Part shown: one piece after another, positions 35,344 to 44,178 of the stretch
How the letters are laid out: the number at the start of each line of letters is the position of its first letter
Numbering within the stretch: the stretch's first letter is position 1
NCBI RefSeq assembly: GCF_014637725.1
Contig: NZ_BMFC01000001.1
Location: 622,632-686,631, forward strand
DNA length: 64,000 nucleotides
Direction of reading: 5' to 3'
Source: Marivita lacus
GTDB lineage: Bacteria > Pseudomonadota > Alphaproteobacteria > Rhodobacterales > Rhodobacteraceae
The notes under the pieces: generated by a model
Databases searched by the model: none
Told to the model about the DNA's origin: nothing
Seen by the model: only the letters and a program-made list of their open reading frames with translations
Translations under genes and position numbers: made by a program

Positions 35344-36582
35344 AATATCGTCGTCGAACTCTGTGCGGCCGTCCAACCGATTCTTGAGCCCATCGTAAAG
35401 CGCGTCTAGGAAATCTGGCCCAGTGCGATCGGCCGGAATGGACAGGACCAGCTTTAGCAACCCGGCTTCGTCGAGCATCGATCCATCGGGCAGAACCGCC
35501 TCGGTAAACCCGTCGGTATAGAGCAAGAGCCGGTCACCGGGGGCAAGCTGGACCGCGTGATCCTCGAACGGCGCGTTCTCGATCAGCCCGACCGGCAATC
35601 CCCCCGATCCGATGAATTCAGCACCTCCATCCTTTCGCAGCAACAGAGGTGGCGGATGCCCGGCCTGCACGAACCGCGCCAGACCTGTGTCCTGCGCAAC
35701 GTGAACATAGGCCATCGTCAGATACTCGGTCACGCCTTGCTGGCCAACGACACGCGCATTCAGCCGCCCAGCCAGTTCCGATGGCGGCACGAATGCGAAA
35801 CCGGTCACTGATCGCGTGAGTGCAAGATTTTCGTCCGGATAGTCCGAACTCAGGTACCCGGCGACACGGGCGGTCATCATGGCCGAAGTGATCCCGTGCC
35901 CCGACACATCGAGACTGAACAGGCCGAAATCGCCATTCTGGATCGCGAACATCCCCGCCAGATCACCACCAACGTGACCACAGGACCGCAACAAGAGGCT
36001 GACCCGGCTTTGACCAAAGATCGCAGACCGCACCGGCATCAGCGATTGCTGCAGCACACGCGCCTGTTGCAGGTCCTTGTCGATGGAGGCGTGGATCATC
36101 TGCAGTTCCGCCAGCGTGTCGGCAATCATCGCGTTCTTCGCCCGCAGTTCCTGTTCCATCATCAGGATACGGGCACCGGCATTGATCCGGGCGCGCAATT
36201 CATCACCGTTCACGGGCTTCGTCAGGAAATCATCCGCCCCCGATTCCAGCCCCTTGGCCACTGCCGCCTTTTCCGATTTCGATGTCAGCAGGATGAAATA
36301 CCCATAGGCCGCGCGTTGGGTCGCCCGAAAGGCGGCACAAAACTCCGGCCCGCTCAATCCCGGCATCATCCAGTCCGAGATGATGAAATCTGGCTGGAAA
36401 ATGTCGCACAGCACAAGACCGCATTCGGCGTCTTCCGCCTCGACCACGTCAAAGCCCCAACGCCGCAACATCAGGGTGAGGATCCGACGCTGTGCACGAC
36501 TGTCATCCACGACAAGCACACGGCGCAGATGCGCGTCCTGCACATCGGGGAACGCAAACTTCGCGTTCTCAAACATAACCAT
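35311..36582 (-). CDS. Response regulator with PP2C-type (SpoIIE/RsbU) serine phosphatase domain
   Basis: 423 aa. Receiver domain (residues 20-140): acidic pocket D26/D27, phospho-acceptor D70 (IISDWMMPG), T100 and K122 (FLTKPV). A helical linker (ARILMMEQELRAKNAMIADT) joins it to a SpoIIE-like PP2C phosphatase, with GGDLAG near 210, LDVSGHGITSAMM, LLYTDGFTEA and FDDDISA near the end carrying the metal-binding aspartates. Such proteins dephosphorylate anti-sigma-factor antagonists in partner-switching pathways. The gene is divergent from an Hpt phosphotransfer protein (146 bases between starts), an attractive signalling pair. No kinase, anti-sigma or antagonist gene is nearby. Confidence 0.93.
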   Translation of the reverse strand: MVMFENAKFAFPDVQDAHLRRVLVVDDSRAQRRILTLMLRRWGFDVVEAEDAECGLVLCDIFQPDFIISDWMMPGLSGPEFCAAFRATQRAAYGYFILLTSKSEKAAVAKGLESGADDFLTKPVNGDELRARINAGARILMMEQELRAKNAMIADTLAELQMIHASIDKDLQQARVLQQSLMPVRSAIFGQSRVSLLLRSCGHVGGDLAGMFAIQNGDFGLFSLDVSGHGITSAMMTARVAGYLSSDYPDENLALTRSVTGFAFVPPSELAGRLNARVVGQQGVTEYLTMAYVHVAQDTGLARFVQAGHPPPLLLRKDGGAEFIGSGGLPVGLIENAPFEDHAVQLAPGDRLLLYTDGFTEAVLPDGSMLDEAGLLKLVLSIPADRTGPDFLDALYDGLKNRLDGRTEFDDDISAALLEFGDQ

Positions 36583-36728
36583 TCACCAACCCATGCGTCG
36601 GCCCCCGTCACCTCTGTAAAGACCACGGATTAACAAGCAATGAAGGCTCAAATTTGCGGCATTTCGAGCCAGACTGTTGCAGAGTCTTCATCTTTGCTTG
36701 GTATCGCAGCCCGGTGATGGAGGTTCCC

Positions 36729-37061
36729 ATGATCGACTGGACACGCGTTTCAGAACTGCGCAACGAAATCGGCCCCGAAGATTTTGCCGAAGTGGCAGAA
36801 CTCTTCCTGATGGAGGTCGAGGATACGCTGTCCCGGCTCAATAGGGCCGAGAACACCGCGCGTGACATGCAGGACCTGATGCACTTCCTTAAAGGTTCCG
36901 CGCTCAATCTCGGGTTTTCGGATCTGTCGGACATTTGCAGCAGGGCAGAGTCCGCAGCGGCACAAGGCAAACTCACAGTCGATATTGCTCACCTCAACAG
37001 CCTCTACCGCCAATCCCGCACTTTGTTCGAAACGGAATTTGCGCAGCGCTTTGCTGCCTAG
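36729..37061 (+). CDS. Hpt domain phosphotransfer protein
   Basis: 110 aa, a single Hpt four-helix domain. The phospho-histidine is H52 in MHFLKGSALNLGF, the canonical HxLKGSA motif. It is predicted to pass phosphate between a hybrid sensor kinase and a response regulator in the cytoplasm. The start at 36729 follows GGAGG by 5 bases; an in-frame ATG at 36717 lies within that ribosome-site region and is less likely. The nearest receiver protein is the divergent phosphatase, 146 bases away. The 3' end overlaps the SDR gene by 4 bases. Confidence 0.9.
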   Translation: MIDWTRVSELRNEIGPEDFAEVAELFLMEVEDTLSRLNRAENTARDMQDLMHFLKGSALNLGFSDLSDICSRAESAAAQGKLTVDIAHLNSLYRQSRTLFETEFAQRFAA

Positions 37062-37870
37062 ATGAACCGGTGGATCGACGCCGGATCCGTTCCGTCGGTC
37101 TGCTCGGACACCCGGTCGCGCAACCGCTGCATCCCGGCGATCCAACGGTCTGTATCGGCAGCACGCTGCACGAAATAGGTCTGCGCCTCGGGATGAGGCA
37201 GGATCAGGAACCGCCTCTCCGCGACACCCTGCAATGTCACCTCGGCCACCACTTCAGGCGCGATCACGCCCTCAGGGAGCTCCGCCTGCGCACCCTCATA
37301 CCCCAAAAGCGGCGTTGCGACGTAGAGCGGACACACGACCGAAACCTGTATTCCGTCCTTCCCATGGTCGATTGCCAGGGACTGCGCCAGGCTGACTGCC
37401 GCGTGCTTGGTCGCGGAATAGGCCGCGTCGCCGATCTGCGAAAGCATCCCCGCAGCCGAGGCCACGTTGACCAGAACGCCCGATCCGCGTGCGATCATCT
37501 GCGGCACGACCAAGCGCGACGCCCGCAGATGCGCCATGACGTGCAGATCCCAGCTTTTCTGCCAATGCGAGTCCGTTTGCGATGTCGGACCGTCCGGTTC
37601 GCCCAACGCGAAACCGGCGTTTGAAAACAGCATGTCCACCGGACCGAACGCCTTTTGCGCCGCAGCCACCAGAGCCTCGATCACACGCGGATCACACAGG
37701 TCGCCATGGTGCGGAACGCCTCCGATCTCGCCTGCGATCCTCTCCGCCAACGCTGCTGACAGATCTGAGACTACAACCTGCGTCCCCCGCGCGGACAAAG
37801 CGCGAGCGATCGCCGCACCGATGCCCTGCCCGGCACCCGTGACAATCGCCGTTGCGCCGTCGAACCGCAT
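37058..37870 (-). CDS. Short-chain dehydrogenase/reductase (SDR family)
   Basis: 270 aa. Classical SDR: cofactor loop TGAGQGIGAAIARAL (TGxxxGIG), DLCDPR with an acidic residue after strand 2, NAGFAL, and the catalytic YSATKHAAVSLAQSL (YxxxK). NAD(P)H-dependent, substrate not identifiable. Its start ATG shares a base with the ilvA stop, so it is translated behind ilvA; a role in amino acid or ketone metabolism is possible but speculative. Confidence 0.9.
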   Translation of the reverse strand: MRFDGATAIVTGAGQGIGAAIARALSARGTQVVVSDLSAALAERIAGEIGGVPHHGDLCDPRVIEALVAAAQKAFGPVDMLFSNAGFALGEPDGPTSQTDSHWQKSWDLHVMAHLRASRLVVPQMIARGSGVLVNVASAAGMLSQIGDAAYSATKHAAVSLAQSLAIDHGKDGIQVSVVCPLYVATPLLGYEGAQAELPEGVIAPEVVAEVTLQGVAERRFLILPHPEAQTYFVQRAADTDRWIAGMQRLRDRVSEQTDGTDPASIHRFI

Positions 37871-39096
37871 CAGATCACGAATTGCGACAGCAGATCGTCG
37901 TCGGTGATGTCCTGATAGGTAAAGCCCGCCGCATCCAGCTGGGCGAAGAGCTTTTGAAAATTGCCAGCATTCCGCGTTTCGATCCCGATCAGCACTGACC
38001 CATAATTCCGCGCCGATTTCTTGAGATACTCGAACCGCGCGATGTCATCTTCGGGACCAAGGAAATTCAGAAAATCCTTCAGAGCCCCCGGTCGCTGCGG
38101 CAGGCGCAAGATGAAGTATTTCTTCAGACCCAGGTATTTCTGCGCCCGTTCCTTGACCTCGGGCAGGCGTTCGAAATCGAAATTCCCGCCCGTCGTGACA
38201 CAGACGACCGTCCGCCCCTTGATCGACTGTCCCAGATCCTGCAAAGCATCGACCGACAGCGCGCCCGCGGGTTCAAGAACGATCCCTTCAACGTTCAGCA
38301 TTTCAAGGATCGTCGTGCACAGACGGTCCTCCTTGATGGTCAGCGTGTTCGCCAAACCGATCCCGTTCAGCCGCGCAAAGGTCTTTTGCCCGATCTGCCC
38401 CACCGCCGCGCCATCGGCGAACGTGTTCACATGGTCCAGTCGCACCGGCTTGCCCGCCTCCAGTGCCGCGCGCAGGGAGGCACCGCCTGCCGGTTCGACA
38501 AAGGTATATTGGCAACCCGTGCCCAGATAGCTCAGCATCCCGGCAGACAGGCCACCACCGCCCACGGGCAAGACGATGTGGTCCGGCAACTTTCCCAACT
38601 GCTCGACCATTTCGACCGCAACGCTGGCCTGACCTTCGATGACATCCTCATCGTCGAACGGTGACAGGAAATGCCCACCCGCCTCGGCACAGAAGGCCTG
38701 CGCCGCGGTCAGGGTATCGTCGAAATAATCGCCGGTCAGGCGGATCTCGATACTGTCGCCCCCGAACATCGCGGTTTTCTGGATCTTCTGCTGCGGCGTC
38801 GTCACCGGCATGAAGATCACGCCGGTCTTGCCGAAATGCTTGCACATGAAGGCGACACCCTGCGCATGGTTGCCGGCACTGGCACAGACGAACAGCCCGG
38901 CATCGGGGCGCTTGCGCATCGCGTTGAACGCACCCCGCAGCTTGTAGCTGCGCACCGGCGAAAGGTCTTCGCGCTTGAGATAGATGTCGGCATCGTACTG
39001 GTCGGACAGATGCGCATTGCGCAACAATGGCGTCGGCGGGAACACGTCGCGCATCGCATCTGTCGCGTCACGCGCGCATTGGGCAAAATCAGTCAT
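37870..39096 (-). CDS. ilvA: Threonine ammonia-lyase (biosynthetic)
   Basis: 408 aa. PLP-dependent deamination of threonine to 2-oxobutanoate, the first step toward isoleucine. The Schiff-base lysine is K52 in SPVRSYKLRGAFNAM, with the phosphate-binding VGGGGLSAGML further on. The C-terminal 85 residues (YFILRLPQRPGALKDFLN onward) form one ACT-like regulatory domain, as in the single-ACT type with isoleucine feedback. ATG at 39096 preceded by GAGGGGG. Followed directly by the SDR gene. Confidence 0.94.
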   Translation of the reverse strand: MTDFAQCARDATDAMRDVFPPTPLLRNAHLSDQYDADIYLKREDLSPVRSYKLRGAFNAMRKRPDAGLFVCASAGNHAQGVAFMCKHFGKTGVIFMPVTTPQQKIQKTAMFGGDSIEIRLTGDYFDDTLTAAQAFCAEAGGHFLSPFDDEDVIEGQASVAVEMVEQLGKLPDHIVLPVGGGGLSAGMLSYLGTGCQYTFVEPAGGASLRAALEAGKPVRLDHVNTFADGAAVGQIGQKTFARLNGIGLANTLTIKEDRLCTTILEMLNVEGIVLEPAGALSVDALQDLGQSIKGRTVVCVTTGGNFDFERLPEVKERAQKYLGLKKYFILRLPQRPGALKDFLNFLGPEDDIARFEYLKKSARNYGSVLIGIETRNAGNFQKLFAQLDAAGFTYQDITDDDLLSQFVI

Positions 39097-39134
39097 ACAT
39101 CCCCCTCGGGGCAATAGCGCACGGGCGCAAGCGA

Positions 39135-39896
39135 TCAGTCAATGGGGCGGTTTTCGACGAAATGCCCGTAGAGCGTGGTCAGTACCGAGATCCCGATCAT
39201 CGTGGCGAACCAGTTGACCACCAGCGAATAGACCACGTTGATGACCGAGGTCGGGTCGTCGTTGAGCCATGACGGAAGCTGCACGACGACGCTTGCGCCC
39301 ACCACGATCAGCGACAGGATCAAGATCGTGCTGCTCTGTCCCTTGGTTGCGTCCCAAGCGCTGCCAAGGGTCAACTTGTCGTCCATCGCGGCCGCGGGCA
39401 GCATGATGCCCAAACGGAAAAACAGGTAGGCCGCGACCCCGATCAGGATCAGCGACATGATCCCGGCAAGGCTGGGCAACCCGATCGAGATGATGCCCAC
39501 CGGGATCGACAGAACCATCACTCCAAGAACCACCAGAACGCCGATCAGGATTGACCGCCCGAGATATCCCATGACAGCCGATCCGTGAAACTGCGGCAGC
39601 CAGCCGGACGTTGTTTCGCCCGTCAACGCATAGCGATGCCACGCCACAGCGATCCACAGGCTGGCGATCACGGCAAGCAAGCCCAGAACGATGGTCGGCA
39701 GGATCGTTTCAGGCGACATCATCGGGACCTGCGTGCCCTCGACATCCATCGTCTGGGGCGGATTGTAGAAACTGTAGACCGTGTAGGTGCTCTGGACGAG
39801 ATACAGAACCAACGACAGACGCAGCGCCTGGTCCAGGTTGGTTATCACCAGATTGAACGAATGCCGGAAAATCTGCCAACCCTTGATCGCACCCAC
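39135..39896 (-). CDS. Integral membrane protein of unknown function
   Basis: 253 aa with about six hydrophobic segments. GTG at 39896 is the best start (GGAG 9 bases upstream, beginning VGAIKGWQIFRHSF); the frame stays open upstream only as antisense of argG. A motif RLGIMLPAAAMDDKLTLGSA followed by WDATKG resembles the LPAAA...A-W-x-T+G pattern seen in YciC/UPF0259-like membrane proteins. No catalytic motif. Divergent from argG. Confidence 0.82.
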   Translation of the reverse strand: MGAIKGWQIFRHSFNLVITNLDQALRLSLVLYLVQSTYTVYSFYNPPQTMDVEGTQVPMMSPETILPTIVLGLLAVIASLWIAVAWHRYALTGETTSGWLPQFHGSAVMGYLGRSILIGVLVVLGVMVLSIPVGIISIGLPSLAGIMSLILIGVAAYLFFRLGIMLPAAAMDDKLTLGSAWDATKGQSSTILILSLIVVGASVVVQLPSWLNDDPTSVINVVYSLVVNWFATMIGISVLTTLYGHFVENRPID

Positions 39897-39989
39897 AAGC
39901 CCGTCTCCTTTGCCCTGTTCCAAGGCAACTTCTTGCCCCTGCCTTGAAAAACAAGTAATCGCCCCGGCAAACCCGTTAAAGGAAAACCC

Positions 39990-41216
39990 ATGTCTGCGCC
40001 CAAAAAAGTTGTGCTGGCCTATTCCGGTGGCCTTGATACCTCGATCATTTTGAAATGGTTGCAAACCGAATATGGTTGCGAGGTCGTGACCTTCACCGCC
40101 GATCTGGGTCAGGGCGAAGAACTGGAACCGGCGCGCGAAAAGGCGATCCTGCTGGGGATCGATCCCTCGAACATCTACATCGAGGATGTGCGCGAGGAAT
40201 TCGTGCGCGACTTCGTCTTCCCGATGTTCCGTGCCAATGCGCTTTACGAAGGTCTGTACCTGCTGGGCACCTCCATCGCGCGCCCGCTCATTTCCAAGCG
40301 TCTGGTCGAAATTGCGGCGATGACGGGTGCCGATGCCGTGGCGCATGGCGCGACCGGCAAGGGCAATGATCAGGTGCGGTTCGAATTGGCGGCCTATGCC
40401 CTCAACCCCGAGATCAAGGTGATCGCACCTTGGCGCGAATGGGATCTGACGTCGCGCACCAAGCTGCTGGATTTCGCCGAACAGAACCAGATCCCGATCG
40501 CCAAGGACAAGCGCGGCGAAGCGCCGTTCTCGGTCGATGCGAACCTGTTGCACACCTCGTCCGAGGGCAAGGTGCTGGAAGACCCCGCGCAGGAAGCGCC
40601 CGACTACGTCTACCAGCGCACCGTGCGTCCCGAAGATGCGCCCGACACGCCGGAAATGGTCGAAATCACGTTCGAAAAGGGCGATGCCGTGGCCATCAAC
40701 GGCGAGGCGATGTCGCCCGCCACGATCCTGACCAAGCTGAACGAGCTGGGCGGCAAGCACGGCGTCGGCCGTCTGGACCTCGTCGAAAATCGCTTTGTTG
40801 GGATGAAGTCGCGCGGCATTTATGAAACACCCGGCGGCACTGTGTTGCTCGAGGCGCATCGCGGGATCGAACAGATCACGCTCGACTCCGGCGCAGGCCA
40901 CCTGAAGGATTCGATCATGCCGCGCTATGCGGAGCTGATCTATAACGGCTTCTGGTTCAGCCCAGAACGCGAGATGCTGCAAGCCCTGATCGACAAGAGC
41001 CAGGAACACGTCACCGGTACGGTCCGCGTCAAACTCTACAAGGGCTCGGCCAACACCGTTGCGCGCTGGTCGGATCACTCGCTTTATTCCGAGGCGCATG
41101 TGACGTTCGAAGAAGACGCCGGCGCTTACGATCAGAAAGACGCGCAGGGCTTCATCCAACTCAACGCGCTGCGCCTCAAGCTTCTAGCGTCGCGGAACCG
41201 TCGTCTGAAAAAGTAA
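39990..41216 (+). CDS. argG: Argininosuccinate synthase
   Basis: 408 aa. It joins citrulline and aspartate with ATP in arginine synthesis. The PP-loop is [17 protein letters not shown]; later blocks are [13 protein letters not shown] and RNRRLKK at the end. Length and blocks match the alphaproteobacterial enzyme. The start at 39990 is preceded by AAAGGAAAA. A very strong terminator follows. Confidence 0.97.
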   Translation: MSAPKKVVLAYSGGLDTSIILKWLQTEYGCEVVTFTADLGQGEELEPAREKAILLGIDPSNIYIEDVREEFVRDFVFPMFRANALYEGLYLLGTSIARPLISKRLVEIAAMTGADAVAHGATGKGNDQVRFELAAYALNPEIKVIAPWREWDLTSRTKLLDFAEQNQIPIAKDKRGEAPFSVDANLLHTSSEGKVLEDPAQEAPDYVYQRTVRPEDAPDTPEMVEITFEKGDAVAINGEAMSPATILTKLNELGGKHGVGRLDLVENRFVGMKSRGIYETPGGTVLLEAHRGIEQITLDSGAGHLKDSIMPRYAELIYNGFWFSPEREMLQALIDKSQEHVTGTVRVKLYKGSANTVARWSDHSLYSEAHVTFEEDAGAYDQKDAQGFIQLNALRLKLLASRNRRLKK

Positions 41217-41235
41217 ATCAGTCTCTGTTCAGGCA

Positions 41236-41266
41236 GAAAGGCCCGCCTTCTGGCGGGCCTTTTTTA
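41236..41266. terminator. Bidirectional terminator after argG
   Basis: GAAAGGCCCGCC-TTCT-GGCGGGCCTTTTTT: an 11-bp stem with TTCT loop, closing argG and the convergent gene at 41269. Confidence 0.93.
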
Positions 41267-41268
41267 TG

Positions 41269-41682
41269 TCACTTCGCGGTCACAACCGTCATCACCAGCT
41301 TGTCGTCAACGCGGATCGGACCGTCTTCCTTGGCACCCAGCGTATATTCGAACACACCGGTGGACATGCCACCGTCTTCGGCGTGAACCATCAGCATCAG
41401 CATGTCACCTGACGCGACCTCTTCCTGCAGGATCGCGGCGACATCCATGTTCTCGCCTTCCTTGAGCGAGGCATAACCGACCACGGGGCCCGGCTTCATC
41501 TCGGCATCGGTGCGGTGCACGACCAGCCAACCATTCGCCGGTGCCACGACGCTTGCGGCGGTCACGGTGCCCGCCGACACATCCTGATCCATCGCTTCGA
41601 CGCCCGGTGCCATGGAATGACCCGCAGCCATGGCAGCAGTTGCGGACAGGGCGAAAATCAGGGTCGAGAGTACATATTTCAT
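41269..41682 (-). CDS. Exported protein with DUF7282-like domain
   Basis: 137 aa. Signal peptide MKYVLSTLIFALSATAAMAA (cleavage after AMA). The mature part resembles DUF7282 (VSAGTVTAASVVAPANGWLV, then VHRTD, GYASLKEGENMDV), a small beta-rich domain of unknown function found in surface and periplasmic proteins. Another recognisable part is GVFEYTLGAKEDGPIRVDDK. ATG at 41682 follows AAGGAGA. Convergent with argG; no obvious functional partner. Confidence 0.82.
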   Translation of the reverse strand: MKYVLSTLIFALSATAAMAAGHSMAPGVEAMDQDVSAGTVTAASVVAPANGWLVVHRTDAEMKPGPVVGYASLKEGENMDVAAILQEEVASGDMLMLMVHAEDGGMSTGVFEYTLGAKEDGPIRVDDKLVMTVVTAK

Positions 41683-41749
41683 TGTCAGTCTCCTTGTTGA
41701 TGCGGGAACGACTTTCCCGCCGACCCCAACAGTCACGGAGCACGACCGG

Positions 41750-42481
41750 TCAGAGTTTCACGACCTGCGAAATTTTTTGTGCCTCAAGGATTTGGTAAGC
41801 TGGCATCGTCCGTTCTACCAACTCCGCCAGATGCCCGGTCAGATCCGGCAACGGCCCTTCGGCACCGGCAAAACCCGTGGTCTCGTGCAACGACCGATAC
41901 CAATGCGGCGCCCAGACGCCGTCGTAAAGTTTCGGTCCCGCAGGCCAGTGCAACATCGCGGGATCGAACGCCAACCCGATCGCGGCACACAAGGCCCGCA
42001 ACATGCCCTCCGGATCGTCGCGGATATCGGCGCTGTCGATCACGACGGGTGTTTGACCCAGCGACCGGACATGCGCGAACAACTCCGCTTGCGCCTCGAA
42101 CCCGATATCGTCGGCGGTCAGGTCTGGATAGCCCCTGGCAAAACTCGCCACCACCCGCGCAGGATGGCGGATCAGAAACACGTTCACGCATGCGCTCATG
42201 AACCCGCGGGGAATCCCGTCGATCATGTGCTGGCACATATGCTTGTGATACACATGCGGCCTTCCATCCGGGATCGGCCCGATCAGAGATCGTTCCACCG
42301 CGAACGCGTCTTCCGTGCGGTCTTCCAGAATGGCATCGCGCATCGGATGGTTCAAAGCGGTCAGGCGCAGGTACGGGCCGTAGAAGGGTTCATCGATCAC
42401 CGCAAAATCGGCGCGCTGCGCAAAGGCGTACATCATTGCCGTCGACAGGTTGCGCGGGCCGGACCACATTGCCACTCTCAT
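41750..42481 (-). CDS. Sulfotransferase-like P-loop protein
   Basis: 243 aa. N-terminal 5'-phosphosulfate-binding loop candidate AMWSGPRNLSTAMMYAFAQR and a later VFLIRHPARVVASF, which matches the 3'-PB motif (R..P...), both typical of PAPS-dependent sulfotransferases; CWHP-type end YRSLHETTGF. The acceptor substrate cannot be told. The start at 42481 has GGAGG 8 bases upstream; ATG at 42487 is only 2 bases from the ribosome site. Divergent from msrA. Confidence 0.85.
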   Translation of the reverse strand: MRVAMWSGPRNLSTAMMYAFAQRADFAVIDEPFYGPYLRLTALNHPMRDAILEDRTEDAFAVERSLIGPIPDGRPHVYHKHMCQHMIDGIPRGFMSACVNVFLIRHPARVVASFARGYPDLTADDIGFEAQAELFAHVRSLGQTPVVIDSADIRDDPEGMLRALCAAIGLAFDPAMLHWPAGPKLYDGVWAPHWYRSLHETTGFAGAEGPLPDLTGHLAELVERTMPAYQILEAQKISQVVKL

Positions 42482-42641
42482 CACCATCGCCTCCGAAAAC
42501 CGTGAACTTGCACAAACGCTATCGCCCCTCCTCACACACGCAAGCGGTAACTCACTTTCACCTTCGAGTGAGATCCCCAGACAGAAATTGCGCGGCATCC
42601 CGCTTTCATCGCAGGTTCGGGGCATCTTTCAGGAGGTTTCC

Positions 42642-43304
42642 ATGCGCACACTTCGCCGTTCCCGCCCGCTCATTCTCACTCTGGCCATTCTTGCCGGGCT
42701 GTTCCTTCAATCGCGCGACGCCCACGCAGGCGAAACCCGCGAAATCATCGTGGCCGGAGGCTGCTTCTGGTGCGTCGAAGCCGATTTCGAACGCGTGCGC
42801 GGCGTCAAGGAAGCGGTGTCAGGCTATACCGGCGGCAACGTCGCCGACCCCAGCTACAAACAGGTGACCGGCGGCGGAACCGGCCATTACGAGGCAGTCA
42901 GGATCATCTATGACAGCGGCACCGTCGACCGGAACAGGCTTTATGACCTGTTCTTCCGCTCGATCGACCCGACCGATGCTGGCGGGCAGTTCTGCGACCG
43001 GGGCCAAAGCTATGCAACAGCGATTTTCGTCTCTAACCCTGCCGAACGCGCTGCGGCGGAAAAGGCCAAGGCAGACGCCCAAGCGCAACTGGACCAAAAA
43101 ATCGTGACGCCCATCCTCGATGCAAAAGCCTTCTACGAGGCAGAAGACTATCATCAGGATTACTACAAGGGCACGAATCTCGTGCTCACGCGCTTTGGCG
43201 CCATCCAGCAAAAAGACGCGTACAAGCGTTACCGCGACGGCTGTGGCCGCGATGCGCGCATCAAACAGCTTTGGGGCAGCGACGCGCCGTTCGTTGGCAA
43301 CTAA
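42642..43304 (+). CDS. msrA: Peptide methionine sulfoxide reductase MsrA, predicted exported
   Basis: 220 aa. The catalytic motif GGCFWCVEADFE (C41) and HQDYYKGTN are diagnostic of MsrA, which repairs Met-S-sulfoxide in proteins. A signal peptide precedes it: RRSRPLILTLAILAGLFLQS with likely cleavage after DAHA, so the enzyme is periplasmic or membrane-attached rather than cytoplasmic. C-terminal cysteine DGCGRDARIK could be the resolving Cys. Start ATG at 42642 has AGGAGG 5 bases upstream. Confidence 0.94.
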   Translation: MRTLRRSRPLILTLAILAGLFLQSRDAHAGETREIIVAGGCFWCVEADFERVRGVKEAVSGYTGGNVADPSYKQVTGGGTGHYEAVRIIYDSGTVDRNRLYDLFFRSIDPTDAGGQFCDRGQSYATAIFVSNPAERAAAEKAKADAQAQLDQKIVTPILDAKAFYEAEDYHQDYYKGTNLVLTRFGAIQQKDAYKRYRDGCGRDARIKQLWGSDAPFVGN

Positions 43305-44176
43305 GCCAGACGCGCGTCCTGAATGTCTTTCAGATCGGGGATCACGTCTGCCGTTCCGTGGCGCGTGACCATGATCGCGCCCGCTTGTTGACCAAGCGAG
43401 ATCGCCTGTTCCATCGGCAAGCCGCGATCAAGCGCTGCCACGAGGAACCCGGTGAAAGTGTCACCAGCCCCGGTCGTGTCAACCGCTGTGACAGGGATGG
43501 CCGGAAAGGTCTGTTCCGTTCCTTCGTCCGTGTTGATCCACCGACAGCCGTCGCCGCCCAGCGTCACGATCACGTCCCGCACCGGCAGATCCGCCAGTGC
43601 CACGCCCAGTTCATCGGTCAATTGCTGCGCTTCGACAGCGTTGACCACGAGGATATCCAGCATCGGCAGCACCGCCTCCACCGCCTTGGCGTCAAACGGC
43701 GCGGCAGCATAGACGACCCGCATCCCCCTGGCCGACGCCAGGGTCGCACCCTCGACCTGACCAGAGGTTTCGTTCTGGAACAGGAAGAAATCTTCCTCGC
43801 TCGCAGCCCCAAGCGCGCTTGCGATATGTGTCTCTGTCAAAGCACGATTTGCACCGGGATGGATCAGTATCGCGTTCTCGCCCTGATCGTCCACCATGAT
43901 GACGGCATGTCCCGTGACCGTATCCAGTTCGACGATGCTGCGCGTATCGACCCCGTATTCCAGCAACCGTTCCACAGCCCAGCGTCCATCAGATCCGACA
44001 GCGCCGATATGCACGGCGCGGGCAGCGGCGCGGGCAATCGCAACGGACATGTTCGCACCCTTGCCGCCCAACCCTCGGCTGTGCTTTGTCGACGCCAGCG
44101 TTTCACCGGGCGCGAGAAGATGCGGCACGCGGTAAAACAGATCCGCGTTGATGGACCCAAGGTTGAAGACCGTCAT
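43301..44176 (-). CDS. Ribokinase family sugar kinase
   Basis: 291 aa PfkB-family carbohydrate kinase. Substrate and ATP signatures: LGGKGANMSVAIARAAA near residue 40 and DTTGAGDTFTGFLVAAL near residue 240 (catalytic Asp in GAGD). The start fits ribokinase (FNLGSINADLFYRVPHL). Probably phosphorylates ribose or a similar sugar; specificity is not certain. It begins 2 bases after the stop of the malic enzyme gene, so the two are probably co-transcribed. Converges on msrA with 4 bases overlap. Confidence 0.9.
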   Translation of the reverse strand: MTVFNLGSINADLFYRVPHLLAPGETLASTKHSRGLGGKGANMSVAIARAAARAVHIGAVGSDGRWAVERLLEYGVDTRSIVELDTVTGHAVIMVDDQGENAILIHPGANRALTETHIASALGAASEEDFFLFQNETSGQVEGATLASARGMRVVYAAAPFDAKAVEAVLPMLDILVVNAVEAQQLTDELGVALADLPVRDVIVTLGGDGCRWINTDEGTEQTFPAIPVTAVDTTGAGDTFTGFLVAALDRGLPMEQAISLGQQAGAIMVTRHGTADVIPDLKDIQDARLA

Positions 44177-44178
44177 GC

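Noticed and set aside
39897-41159. Long in-frame extension of the membrane protein gene into argG antisense
   Set aside because: argG is unmistakable on the other strand, and a GTG with GGAG at 39896 gives a normal start.
42551-42572. Small hairpin CTCACT...AGTGAG upstream of msrA
   Set aside because: Only a 6-bp stem far from the start and no conserved riboswitch-like elements around it.
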